The translations under genes and the position numbers were made by a program. 64,000 bases of DNA. It comes from Perkinsus olseni. Its lineage: Eukaryota > Perkinsozoa > Perkinsida. Positions 34,248 to 45,510 of this stretch are shown here, one piece after another; within the stretch, counting starts at the first letter, position 1, and every line of letters begins with the position of its first letter. The notes beneath the pieces are model-generated. The model saw nothing but the letters and a program-made list of their open reading frames with translations. It did not search any database and had not been told where the DNA came from. The stretch covers positions 1 to 64,000 of the forward strand of contig JABANN010000011.1 in the NCBI GenBank assembly GCA_013115125.1, in the 5' to 3' direction.

Positions 34248-34442
34248 ATGGGAGCCAGCGCTTCACAGCCGGAAGAAAAGGAGGAGGAGAAGACTCCCTT
34301 CTACCCGAACCAGGTTATATACACCGACGCATTTTTGCAGTCTGCAGGGAAGGAAGGCACACAGTATGAGGACAGTGCTGAGGAGTCGCCAGCGGGGTCC
34401 GATGGGAATGACAATGAAGATGATGATGATTATGACATGTGA
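34248..34442 (+). CDS. Small acidic protein with N-myristoylation signal
   Basis: ATG 34248 opens MGASASQPEEKEEEKTPFYP and ends in a Gly/Asp/Glu-rich tail (DGNDNEDDDDYDM), 64 residues. Met-Gly-x-x-x-Ser is the consensus for N-myristoyltransferase, so membrane attachment is predicted. Codons upstream in the same frame (from 34188) are less likely because the myristoylation context starts at this ATG. No known family. Confidence 0.5.
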   Translation: MGASASQPEEKEEEKTPFYPNQVIYTDAFLQSAGKEGTQYEDSAEESPAGSDGNDNEDDDDYDM

Positions 34443-34626
34443 GTCAACGGCTCCATGAGCCTTCGCATTTTTCGCAATGCAATTACTGGCCGCGATAGAT
34501 CAGACTAAAAGTAGCAGCAGTGCTGCTACAGCACAATTTCTGCAGTACTGAACAATATTGATCACTAATCTCTATGTGAGAAGTAGGTATACGTCACCAC
34601 CTTAACGTCATAATGTGGTACCGTAC

Positions 34627-34958
34627 ATGTCGTATGCGGCAAGGTCATAGATATTCCGTCCTGCAATGTGGTTGTCCGTGGTGTTCGATTTCTCCTCCTC
34701 AGAAACAGCATGCATGTTTCCACGGCTATGGGTGGTCTCGGAGCCGGCGAAAGTGAAGATGCCAAACGCGCGTAAGGCTATTCTCCGCTCCATCTCCGAT
34801 CCGTGGACGGGTAGTTTTTCAGGTCGGAAGGGGATGGTAAGGATGCGCAAACCAGGGCCTTCGTTAATGAGGCGGAGAAGTTCCGGCAAATGGCTGATTC
34901 GATGACGAAGTCCATGCTCGAGAAGACTACGGACTTGAAGGAGAAATACCCTCCGTAA
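34627..34958 (+). CDS. Small two-intron protein, unknown
   Basis: ATG 34627 (MSYAAR) splices in phase 2 to NSMHVSTAMGGLGAGESEDA near 34702-34767. It then splices through a GTAAGG...TTTTTCAG intron to SEGDGKDAQTRAFVNEAEKF and MADSMTKSMLEKTTDLKEKY, with TAA at 34956-34958. About 75 residues, all frames consistent across both introns. The Ala/Ser/Arg-rich start followed by an amphipathic helix could suit a small mitochondrial protein, but no family is recognised. Confidence 0.45.
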
Positions 34959-35658
34959 TGTGGATGCTGTCGTTTTCAGGACAGGTTTAATATATTTTAT
35001 ATTCCCTAGACTCCTATAATGTTAAATATGATTATTGGTAGTTTCATTTTACCATATTTTTCATAATATCCTTAAGATGGACATGCGGTTTTAGGGCGCA
35101 TCGACGAGACGATGTTTGCGACTACGCAAGACAGGCAGTTTATCAGTGTTATCAGGACCATGGGGATAAGCTGGATTGTAAAGGTGGGAAGGATAGGGCC
35201 GGCTAGTGCTGAGGGTTGGAATGCTGGTCTACGATCAGATTTGGTGGACTCCTACAAGCAGTGTGCCGAGAAGGCTGCGGCGTCGCGGAAAGACCACTAG
35301 CCCCTTCATTTGTGTTTCACCTTATGCTTCATATCGGGACTGTTGGGTTTTACTAGTTAACTGTCAGTGTAACTGTTGGGTTAATAATTTTCGTTCCGAA
35401 ATTATTATTATTCTGCAAGCACCTCTCTATTGAGGTCGCTCATTATCTCAGTAGCTCGGGCGTACGAATGGCTTCTTACCATTCTCTATCTCTCGCCAAG
35501 AAGTACCCCGTAGGCTATTAGACAACAGTATCTCAACTCCTCCGTAAAGCGGCGTAGATGGCGCTCTCGGTCCGCTACCCGGAGGGATGGAGGTTGTCAA
35601 CGATCCACGAACATCAGGAGCCATGAACACTACGATATGGTGATTGGGAAGAAACATG
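34959..35658. other. Convergent strand-switch spacer
   Basis: AT-rich from 34980 to 35080 (TTTTATATTCC, ATATTTTTCATAATATCC), like a 3' flank. A plus frame with ATG at 35112 (MFATTQDRQ...) to 35300 contains GWNAGLRSDLVDSYKQCAEK and could be the last exon of a small gene, but splice support is poor. 35301-35658 holds a short palindromic AATTATTATTATT run and the 3' flank of ARP3. Confidence 0.35.
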
Positions 35659-37409
35659 TTACAGGCCCATATTCTCCTGCATGCTGGAGAGTGTCTGCTC
35701 ATAACGGACACCGAATTTAACGAACTCATCGTGTTTAATTCGCATCATAGCAGGCTTATCGAAGTCGGCCTGAAACAGCAGCCTGACTAGGACGCGCAGT
35801 AGATGCCTCCACCTGCTGAGCGATGAGGCTCGTGCCGAGCCATACTGCATTCTGACCGGTGGACTTGATCCCTATGCTACTCGCTATATTAGTTTTGTGG
35901 CGCGCGGAAGTGAGCATCTGGCAGCCGAGCAGGTCACCGTTGTTGATGCGGCTGAGCTCACCTTCAGCTCCAGTTTGAGTCTCCGGTCGAAGTTCGTGAA
36001 CATCGTCGAGCCTCCCGAGAGAACGATATTCTGAACGGACGATCGTGTCGGACGGCGTTGTTGGGCCTACCGAGTAGAGCTTGGCCCGGTAATCGATAGG
36101 AGCAGCTTGTATGGCATCATCCACCAGTACTGGCAGTGGCGTAGCATCCCTCTCGGGTCCACAGGAAATAGCCTGCAGCGACAGGTGGGAAGAATCCTTC
36201 ACAGTGAGCGAGGTATCTTACGGGTTCGAAGAGTATCTCGGGAGCTATGAACCTTTCGTAGCACACGGAGTACTCCCAACCATACGCTTCACTCCTCAAC
36301 TTCCTCTTGGCCAGCTTTGGATCTGCAGCAGACCAGTGAGAAGGCAAGTCGTTAATAAGCGGGACCTTCATCAAGTCTAAGGGCCTCGTCGACCGGGCTG
36401 GCCGCCAAGTAACAGCTGCCATGTTTGATCTTCTGCACGGCCGAGGCTATCGCCTTCTCTCTGTCACGCCGTCGCAAAGAGCTCAGTGGCTTGAACCTGG
36501 TGAAGCCGGGTGCGGCAACGACGATTCCGATGCTTACTCTTCCCGAGCCTCCAAGTGCCGCTGTATCATCTCGGAGATCTGTGCACCTCCGATGGCTTCC
36601 TCCTTGACGGAGCTGCAGACCAAGTAGCCGTCCACCTGAGAAAGCGATCACGCCGAGTGCGAAAGACCAGGCCGACCAGGCACATGATCTTGGTGAGGTT
36701 CTCGCCGATATCCACGATGGTACCTGGGAAGGTACTAGGATGGGTTCTCGCGGAGGGACTCTACCGGTGAGCCGTCCAGGACTGCAGTCGGGCCCTGCGG
36801 AGGCGAACAGGGCGGCAACGGACTGGTCCACTATGGAGATAGAGAGGGGCGATAGTGACACCATGAGGGAACGCATGAACTGCATTTAACGACTTCCGAC
36901 GGTAGTAGGCAGCTCAGCTCACCTGGGCCCGATCGATCGGGGAGCTCATGGCCGGCAAGGCCTGACAGGATGGAACTCTTCGGCAGCGGCGCCCGAGAAC
37001 TCACGAAGAAAAAGTGGCAGTCCATCGGGTCCACTTTGAGGTACTCCTTGCAGCAGGCGTCAACGAACAACACCAAGTCACTCAGGCTTTCAACTCGCCC
37101 ATCCCGGACGACCGGCCGAACAGAGTATCCAGCATCGAAGAGCCGCAGTCTGAAGGGCAGACAAGTCTTGATAGTACCCCTCTAGGATGGGCTACTTCAT
37201 AGCGTATTTCCCTATGTAGTAACTGAGACAGGGGAGGGGCTGAGAGGACATACGACGGGGATTCTGGCTCACTCTCCTCCAGAGGCACTCCGATGCTCTC
37301 GGACGGGCGTGGCAACGAGACTGGGGATGATGCAGTCTGGCGTGGGGTTTCCAGCAAAGCCGATTTTGGCCAGGCCGCTGCCGAGATCGATCGCTACACG
37401 ACGCTCCAT
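35659..37409 (-). CDS. Actin-related protein 3 (Arp2/3 complex subunit)-like
   Basis: ATG 37409 gives MERRVAIDLGSGLAKIGFAG and NPTPDCIIPSLVATP, matching the ARP3 phosphate-loop region with its GNTEPQFIIPS form. Later exons give YLKVDPMDCHFFFVSSRAP (36985-37045), MVSLSPLSISIVDQSVAALF (36800-36870) and a TIVDIGENLTKI block. Next come REKAIASAVQKIKHG, CYERFIAPEILFEPV (36200-36250), AIQAAPIDYRAKLYS and QNIVLSGGSTMFTNFDRRLK (35970-36040). The last exon, joined after LIAQQ by an intron, ends DEFVKFGVRYEQ...MGL at 35659. The pair APIDYRAKLYS-NIVLSGGSTMF is the ARP3 version of the actin core. Arp2/3 nucleates branched actin; the ARP2 partner is not in this window. Confidence 0.83.
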
Positions 37410-37778
37410 TGGCGTACACTGCGAGGGGTCCCAGAGCCTTGACGCTGCCAACACCAAAAGACAGTGAGGGTACGGAAAGGGTACGACCACCGGGCTGTAC
37501 GTAGTGGCATGGCAACAGGCCCGTCAGAGCTCATAGCCGCGGATGGGACGCTACTCCTTCGCCTCGGCGTTGAACGTGAACCTGTAGAATGGGGGTTACC
37601 TTCATGCAGACCATCCTCTCTACTCCAGAGCATCTCCGTCCCCTCTCGACACTCCCGCTGGAGGCTCTTCTGCGGACCTGAAAAACAAGATGCATGATAA
37701 ACTTCTAGAGGAGACCAGCGTCCGACTTGGAACTGTCCAGGGCTTGGCCGGTAGGGTCGTCTGAGCAAGAGCGTGAGC
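37410..37778 (-). other. Unresolved coding-like exons between ARP3 and the WW protein
   Basis: Minus-strand open frames (for example SLQRECREGTEMLWSREDGL near 37620-37680 and SRSTPRRRSSVPSAAMSSDG near 37530-37590) are probably 3' exons or 3' UTR of the WW protein upstream. No stop or family signature settles which. Confidence 0.35.
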
Positions 37779-39107
37779 TCAGCACCGAGACAATTGCGCA
37801 AGGCTACCGATAGGCCGGACCTCCTTCTGTGCGGCGGGAGGGCCTGTAGGGTCCTCATCAGGTTGGCACTTCGGGGTTTGCAAGGTCGCATAAATGCGGT
37901 GATATACTTCGTCCAGTAGCTCTCGTGGTGGGGCCGGTATCGAAAAATATACGCCTGAAGAGATCCCGATGAGGGCGTGCCGATGGGCTCTCGGAGCACA
38001 CAGAATAGCCAGCACATCATCCGGGCACTGTAGACGTGTATGGACACTGGATGCTCCTGGACGACCTGCCAAGCGCAGTAGCCGACAGAGCGGAGTTGAA
38101 CGTGGCCGTAGTTACTCTCCCAGTATTGGTGTGCAGGTACGCCGCCGTACTATCGGAAAGGGAGTACGGGCCCGACCACTCACAGGGCTGTGACTCTACC
38201 TCCCCTGCAAACCTGACGCGGCGATCGCAGAGCGGCAGTCACAGGGCGGCACCTATCGAGCTCATCCATCAGGGAGGCCGTCAGACGGTCGGCCCTCCTT
38301 CCGATGCCCTCCGTCTCCATTCTGCTGATGCAGGCCAATGCCCGCTTGGCAGCGTGGTCGATGGGATGCGTCCATGTACTCTCCCCTGAGCCACAGGGCC
38401 CTTGACCAGAAGATCTGCGAGCCCACATCACCGACCGGTCACCGTATCCGAGTAGTAGATGATCTCGTCGCCCGTCTCTCCATCGGTGTGGCGATGCTCA
38501 CTCCACCCAGGTGGCAGCGGTGGGCTCCTCAGGCATGCGTCAATGAATAGTACGAGAGGCTCTTTCGGGGAGGCACCTGAGCGCTGCGAGTCGAGAACAA
38601 TGAGTGCCTCACGGCCCTCACCGTCTCTAATGGCGGAAGGGTCGATGCCTAGGGACAGGGCGTAGTCTCGGCGGGCTCGCAATACCGCCATGGACTCGGT
38701 AGCGCCAGCCTGCTGAGCCTTCCGCTACGCCGAGGAGCGTCCACATGCGACTACCCGTGGAGTAAGCTGGTCGTCATCATCATACACCTCGTCATCGCTC
38801 ATCGACAGTAACGGACCACCTTCCTCCCACGAGGGCCGTGGAGACACCGGAACGGGAGGCAACCCGAACGGTCGTTGGGCTACGGTCACTGAGGAAGCAC
38901 ATAACGTACTTAGCGGAGCGAAGCACCGCGAGATAGGCTACTCTTCACTGAGGAGGCGGGGGTTTCACCATCCTCCTCATCTTCGCCGCTTGAGGAGCCT
39001 TCAGAGGACTCGGTGTCCTGCTCCCACCAATTCTTGATCTTCTGCGCCAGGAAGAACACCACCATAGAATGGCATACAGCAAAAGAAAGCCTACTGTACA
39101 CGCCCAC
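37779..39107 (-). CDS. CEP164-like protein with N-terminal WW module
   Basis: The exon at 38428-38700 reads YALSLGIDPSAIRDGEG, then SPPLPPGWSEHRHTDGETGD and EIIYYSDTVTG. The next exon continues TWTHPIDHAAKRALACISRM. This is the CEP164 arrangement: an A..iGIDP helix, then an unusual WW domain ending S.WdHP.Deh. CEP164 sits on distal appendages of basal bodies and is needed for ciliogenesis. Upstream exons contain LPPVPVSPRPSWEEGG and an acidic SDDEVYDDDDQ stretch. An acidic exon with KIKNWWEQDTESSEGSSSG (38930-39065) may be the first. Downstream exons give SLSDSTAAYLHTNTGRVTTA and CPDDVLAILCAPRAHRHALI. C-terminal limits are uncertain, and whether 37779-38060 is part of this gene is inferred from strand and phase. 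Confidence 0.55.
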
Positions 39108-39540
39108 TCAGGCACCGTTAACTCGAGTCTGCCGATAACCCCTTAATGGTGAGGAAGCTTACAACTCAACGAAAAGATGAAACTTGAGAAACCAATTTAA
39201 CGTTAACACATTACGGAATGCAGAGGGAGCCCTCAGTGGTCTACTTCCGAGAGCTCCATCCCCGCCTGCCGCGACTCGGGGCATCTCCATAATGATAGCC
39301 ATTCCATCGGTGGTTCCATCTTTCTCGGCCGCCCCTTCTGGGCTCCATCGGCTCCAAAGGCTTATCCGGCTTCGTATCGGGAGCATTCCGCCAGTCCAAA
39401 GCTGCCTCGGACGCCACCTTCGGGGCCTCTGTGTTTCTGAAGAACAGAGTCCACCACAACAGTCGGCCGAGCGATATCCTACCCATTAGTGGCTCCCCAG
39501 CCACTTCCTGAGGATACGGATGGTGCTGCCGCTGGCGGCA
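39108..39540 (-). other. Unassigned open frame downstream of the next gene
   Basis: The frame from 39504 down to about 39241 reads AGEPLMGRISLGRLLWWTLF then a Pro/Arg-rich stretch (LEPMEPRRGGRERWNHRWNG). It opens behind a CCTCAG acceptor, so it may be a final exon of the 39541-40373 gene (alternative end) or 3' flank. Confidence 0.3.
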
Positions 39541-40373
39541 CTACCGGTTCCTGCAAAGGACGCTGAGCTGATGAGAGTACCTCACTGGCCTCACTTCCTT
39601 CCTAGGAGGCTCCCCCTCCATCGTTCTGTTGTGTAATTGCTCCCGACCACTGACAGCGTTGTCCCTAACAGCCCCTGTGCCGTCGCTGCGACCATCGCGC
39701 GGTAACCTCTCCACCATCTCCTTCCTCTTGTTCATGAGATATCTCTCGACGTTGCTGTTCTGAAGCAGCCCTCTGAGTGCGGCAACACCATCGAAGACCA
39801 CCAGCACGCTTACCCGGCTAACTTCTATGTCGTTCAGAACATGCCACTTCGCGCAGCGGTCGAGCCTCTCGATGTGCGTCCACAGCGGGAATGTGGGTGA
39901 GCCCGGATTCACGGGCCGCCACCGCACCGTGAGGTCATCGGAGAACTCGGTATCGAGCTCGAACTTGCAGTCCAGATGAATTGTGTAAGTGTCCATATCG
40001 AAGTAGATCATACCGCTATCGACAACCTTCTTCCTAGCAACGCTCGCCACTCGGTAGTACAGATGCCTGCACTTCGCCACGTTGCCCTGAGGGGGGAAGG
40101 CAGTGAAGCTAGAGACACTGATGACGACGTTCGCTCACCTCCACGTGGATGAGGTTGCCGTAGTTGTCCGACCAGGTCCCCAAGAACCATGACAGCCATA
40201 TAGCTATGCGGCGCTCCTCCAGTGCCTTAGGATAATACGGGTGTCACCACTATTGACACAGCAGCTGCTACATTGCGCGTGATGGGCAGAGGCATGCACT
40301 GGACGGGGTCGAAGTAGGTCATGATCACTTCGGAATCGGCCGCCTCGTCATAGTACCCTTGAGGAGAGTACAT
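39541..40373 (-). CDS. Unknown three-exon protein
   Basis: ATG 40373 gives MYSPQGYYDEAADSEVIMTY...MPLPITRN. A 44-nt intron joins it to ALEERRIAIWLSWFLGTWSD and NYGNLIHVE, then a second intron to GNVAKCRHLYYRVASVARKK and SGMIYFDMDTYTIHLDCKFE, ending in a basic tail with the stop at 39541. Frames agree across both joins. The middle looks like a beta-rich domain (alternating FDMDTYTIHLDCKFELDTEF); the last 70 residues are charged and disordered. I do not recognise the family. Confidence 0.6.
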
Positions 40374-40459
40374 GGGACAAGATAAAAACTGTGAGGGTGG
40401 ACGAGGCCTCGAGATCCTGACCCAGACCACGGCAAAAGACAGGTGAGAGAGAAACGTTT

Positions 40460-41412
40460 CTAATCAACTTCGGCCGCATCTTTGGTTTCATTCGAAGCAT
40501 CAGCAGCCTGTTTCGAGGGCCCATTCGCTGCTGGCTGGACATGTGGGCGGCCTTCCTCATCGTAGTCGACCTTCTGAGCAGTCTCCCAGAACGGCATGGT
40601 GATGGTGCGACCGTTAACGACCACTCCTCGATGGTGTTCGGCCATGTCCTTCTCCACGAGGGAGGATATTCGCCGGACGTCCGCGAGGAGGGACTGCAGA
40701 TCTGGAAACATTAAAACACCACAGCACCGGAGCCATGCACCGGGAATCGAACCCGCCACCACTAACAACGCTCGCAGTGCTTACCTTTCTTATCCTCTCC
40801 CGAAGCCTTCTCCAAGTTATCCTGTATTGTATCTTTGCACTTCCCGAGCTCGCCATAATTGAAGAGAGCTCTCGCGTACGTTAATGCAAATGCCGAGTCG
40901 CCACTATAAGCGATCTCAGCGTGATGAACAGCCCGCCAGTCCTCGTCCAGTTCCATGTAGGCCTGTCACCACTCCTGCACATCCCCATATAAGGGCCGCT
41001 TACCTGAGCTATCCAGTTGTGTACATCCGGTCCAGCCTCGCCCGCTCGAATGACCCTGCTCCAGGACGATATCGCGGCCTTAAAGTCACCGGCATCGGCA
41101 CTGGCACATCCGCTGTCACGAAGCTGCTTCAACGTGTCTATATCTAGAAGAGATGCCACCTTGAAGCCAACTGAAGGTAGTTCGGTATGACTAAGACGAA
41201 GTGGTATCCAGCTGGTCACGAGCAACGGCACAGGTAAAATGATGTGTTGCAAGAAGCGGCTCACCAAGCTCAGGTGCAGCTGATTGGACATCGGAAGTTT
41301 CCGACGGATCGTCAGCGGCTACGAAGGCAGGCTCCGTTGGCCTGTGGGCCTCCGCTATTGTTCGGGCGCGCTTCGCCGTGCTGGACTCCTTCAGGGAGAG
41401 GCTGAATGACAT
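40460..41412 (-). CDS. TTC33-like tetratricopeptide-repeat protein
   Basis: ATG 41412 (MSFSLSLKESSTAKRART) begins a short disordered N-terminus. TPR-type helices follow: LKQLRDSGCASADAGDFKAA, ISSWSRVIRAGEAGPDVHNW, then AYMELDEDWRAVHHAEIAYS and FALTYARALFNYGELGKCKD. The C-terminal exon is DLQSLLADVRRISSLVEKDM with a disordered tail, stop at 40460. The L.deG...Ae...y.eAI..W..al pattern followed by h..lEMw.rAvhaAe matches TTC33, a small TPR protein of unclear function. The intron near 40700-40785 contains a B-box-like GGGTTCGATTCCC. Confidence 0.65.
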
Positions 41413-41652
41413 TAGATAAACTGAGAGCAGAGTCTGGCAACGGACCCTTTAACGCGACTCGGGGGGTGAGAGAACATGAGCTCACGAATATACGTCAAGC
41501 GAACCAAAGACACGAGAATGATGCAGACCTGATGACACCAACAATAATTCATTAACGTTGGATGAAGGGTAGGCGTGGAGCGAATGATGATGACGAGGAG
41601 GAGTTCGAGTGGAGAATCTTCGATGTGCGCAAAGATATGCGCAGACGCGAAA

Positions 41653-44600
41653 TCATGAGGCAGCTATCTTGCCGGGAGTACGACGACCAAACAGTCGACG
41701 CCAAAGCTCAGTCAAGAGCATCTTTCGCTCTTCTATCACTGCGGGAGTGCCTGAGGAACTGCAAGTTTGGTCAAGAATGCAAGATTTATCCTTCTCACCC
41801 AGAAGTGTTGAATTCTCCTGCGTTCTGCGAATCAGATAAGGAACGACGTCCTTCACTGGGCCGTAAGGGACGTACTTATACCTGACAACGCAGTCACGCT
41901 CACACTCTAGCGGACCGGATCAGCAGACCTACGCTTTGTAGGCGTTATCAGCGAGGATGAAGGTTATGGGATCGCTCATTCCCAGGAGCTGGCCAAAGTA
42001 AACACGCTCTTGCCTCTTCTCTGGGTTATCACAGCCCTCAAGGGTTCTGAGGTGGAACCCTGCAGCGGACGCGGGGACTCGGGAGAGGCTCACTTGACAG
42101 TGAAATTGACTGTGCCCTCATTGTGCGTCGCCACCATTAATCTGGGTTGAGACGGATGCGTGATGAGATCCTCTATCACTCCATGACATGACGCGGTCGT
42201 CTCCTCGTAGGTATCGAGAATAGGAGCTTCCCTGCAAGACTTCACTATCCCAGACGAGCTTCTTCGAACCACACCTCGGGATAATCGTGGCTGATTTCAG
42301 TATGTGCGATTCAGTATTAAAAAGCGAGGCTTCCCGACAATAGCATGCTTAATGGTCGAGTCACTTGAAGATGGAATCAAGAAAAGTCACAGAAAATGAA
42401 GACACTTGACTCAAGTATCTCCATTTTCTGTACAATCTCCCTCTTCACGATAGAGAGATGACGATACGATAGGCTGCTTCCCCGGGGGGTACCTGTTCTC
42501 GCTCTCGGCCTTGAGGCGTTCGCTCACCATGTAGGCCCCGCGTACGACTTTACACGCAAACTGGTAGCCCTGAAGGAGGGGAGGAGTACCGCCCGAAAAC
42601 GGCAGTCAGGAGTATCAAAGCACTTCTCGCTCCGCCATCTTCATGTGATGATTCACTCGGAACCGCGCGTCCTTCAAGTAAGTCTGGAACGTGTTGAAGA
42701 CAATCGGCCTGCACAGGATGTGTTATCTTTGACATTATAATTAAGGGGCGCGCGACATTTTCAGTAGCCCACCCCTTCTCAGTGTCCCTATTGTACTTCC
42801 TCATCATATGCACCACTACGTTGTCGATAGCTGGCTGTATCTGTAGCCAGAAGATGCACTCCCACGACCCTGAAAGCCTCTGCCCACCGCCGTCCACTCA
42901 GCATCAATCATGATCTTAACGCCTAGATTATAGGCTTTTTGACACACCATGTCGACCCGGTGCAGCATCGACCTGAGCAAGTGCAGCCAAGTGCGCGTAC
43001 GTAGAGAAACCGTATCGCCACAGCTCTAATGAGGATCGGGATAACGCGTAGAATCTAGGCCGTAGATGCTGCGCGCACTGCTGCAATCGCAAAGTCAAAA
43101 GAGCGGAAGCCTCATCAACTTACTTCATCAACTCTAGCTCCTCTTCGTCGAGCGCTGCATCGTATAGGGGACCATGCTCTTTGCACTCCTTCACCATCTA
43201 TATAAGAAACACCACATCCCTAGCGGGACGGTGAAGGCAAGCTACTGGTACCTCGGACATGTCGACCAACGTCATACTGCAGGTCCAATCGACCAAGTCC
43301 ACCGAGCCGTCGTGATAGATGTCAAGCTTATCGAACGTTCGCCTGATCTCCTCTTCACCCCCCTTGGGTTCGTTAAAAAAATTGAGCCATCCCTGAGGAG
43401 TCGAGTGATGACCAGCAGTCTTAACGTAGTCTCCCGGGTACGACGGAACAGACCGCGTGACTGCTGCGCATTGAGGTATCAACCGAGCATAAACGGGGCA
43501 AACAGAGAAGTCGAGGCACGCTGTAAGAAAGCAGGCCCGTGATGCTTACCTTTTTGAAATCATCGTATGAGAGTGCCCCATCGCCCTTGCCGCCCAGGCG
43601 CTCATAAAAAGCGGCCATTTCGAGCATCGCAGTGGATATTCGCTCCAGAAGTACTGGCGCACCTGAGAGCTATAAATCAAGACACTCCAAGAAAACGAGT
43701 GGCTAACGAGACCATGCGACTTAGAGGTGGCTGCAGCCACCTGTGTTTGTCAAACACTGTTTGAAAGGAACGACTGTGTGGCATATCCGAAGAGACGAGG
43801 ACAGAGGGTCTACCAAGCGCTGATATCTTTATGGCCGCGAAACCCTCCTCTGGCGTGGTGTTGTGGACGGCGTGCAGAGCCGTCTCAAAAACCTTGACTC
43901 TGGCATCACACCTGAGAAGGTCCGATGCCATCCGAGATGCTTCACAGTTCTCTTTACGTAAATTAAAAAGTATGCTGGGAAAGTGTCTCTCACCGTTAGT
44001 GAGTCACCAACAGCCCCACACTAACCCTGAACTTATGCCTTGACAGGAACAAGAAGGTGTATCTTCAGCTGATCACACCCGAACAGAGTAAAATTCCGGA
44101 GACCCAAGCTCTCCCGTCTACAAACGATCAGCCCACTGAACACTCACTACTTCTTCTCGCCTTCATAATCATACACCCGTGCATGCATGAAGTCCGTCCT
44201 GTCAGGAGCATCACCCATCGCGTCGGGCTTCTTGGACTGAGCTGAGAGCTCCGCCTCTGCAGCGTAGTCCAGTATACCTGTCGATAGGCTGTAGTCACAG
44301 TACAGTAGTGGACCTAGGCGTTAGTGCAACCTAAGAGACCCTGTAACCAGAGAGCCAGTGTTGGCCCCCACTGGAGGCCCCAACATACCGTACTGGAGCT
44401 GGACACATTAGCAACGTATTAGAAATGGTGTATGTTACAGAGTACAGTAGTGGGCTACAGCCATTTAAAACTCCGAGAAACCCAATGAACCTACACTTGG
44501 TAACCAATCCATGAGGGCTGTCACATACTACACTCCTGCGAGTTGGTGCTGCCGTGGAGGAGGATAATAATAATAACAACCACGCACTACGAATTCTTAT

Positions 44601-45229
44601 TGGCGTTCGGAGAGAGTAGCCCAGATACCGCTGTCTCCAGCATGCTATTTGCCCATCGAAACAAACACACAAGCAGATAAGTTCATCAGCGACACGTCTG
44701 ACGGGTCCCTTGCTCGTCACCTCCAACACCGGCCTCCCGCAACTTCTGCATAGTTGGGGCGATTTCCCGCTCACTCTCGCCAGCGCAAAAGTGGGCAAAG
44801 AACGTTTTCTTCAACAGCCAATTGGTGATGGTGCTGCCTAGGATAGTCTGAGAGCTCTTGTACCTGCCACCGTATCCTCGGCGGAGCGAAGCAGTGCATG
44901 AATTTCAGAATGCATCAACACTTACAATATCTCGGCGTTCTTCACGATGGCGTTGAATGTGCACATTTTGAGCACTAGTAGCCCTCTGAAGACTTCCCCT
45001 GTGGTCTTGGTGTGAAAGGCCACCTCCGGGTTATCAAAACGCAGCTGAGCAGGCACACCACTCGAAAATGGCTGAGCGAACCCTAGCCTACTGGACGAGG
45101 CCTGCCCGCCGAAAACCTCCGAACGATATCGGATGGTGAGCATGTGGCTGCTCCGAGGAGAATGCATGAGTGACGAGTGATGCGGCTGCTGCTGCTGCTG
45201 CCAGCACTGCAGAGAAGACCCCTCAACAT
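41653..45229 (-). CDS. Proline dehydrogenase, copy 1 (mitochondrial, EF-hand-like insert degenerate)
   Basis: Oxidises proline to pyrroline-5-carboxylate with FAD. ATG 45229 gives MLRGLLCSAGSSSSSRITRH, an Arg/Ser-rich mitochondrial leader. A 50-nt intron joins it in phase 0 to LRFDNPEVAFHTKTTGEVFR and LLVLKMCTFNAIVKNAE. Later exons give EEGFAAIKISALGRPSVL, an EF-hand-like loop DIYHDGSVDLVD, SMLHRVDMVCQKAYNLGVKI and MIDAEWT. Then come the QPAI exon, PIVFNTFQTYLKDAR, LMVATHNEGTV and VPYGPVKDVVPYLIRRTQEN, ending LLTELWRRLFGRRTPGK with the stop at 41653. All PRODH landmarks are present in order, including the YLxRRxxEN motif. Loop position 3 is Tyr and position 2 Ile, so calcium binding is doubtful. 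Introns sit at the same places as in copy 2. Confidence 0.85.
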
Positions 45230-45510
45230 GAAGGAGCCGTGGGGAGGGCTCTTGTGGGGTGAATGAGAAGTAAACTGACCTCCATGCACGGCTAGGTTGA
45301 TCCTGGCAGGACTCGGGAAAAAAGATTCCTTCGATACAGTACATCCGAGAGCTATGAGCACAAGACCCCTGTTTGCTGTGACATGGTTTTTAGCACTCAG
45401 AAAGACGCTATTCCGTGGCGGCGCAGCATGCGTGCGCCCACGACAATAGCTATGACGACGACAGACAAAATGCACTGAAATGATCAGAATTGTTTTTGAC
45501 TACTGTACAT
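45230..45510. other. Spacer between tandem proline dehydrogenases
   Basis: 281 nt between the start of copy 1 and the stop of copy 2 (head-to-tail). It should contain the copy 1 promoter and copy 2 terminator; no specific motif was recognised. Confidence 0.4.
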
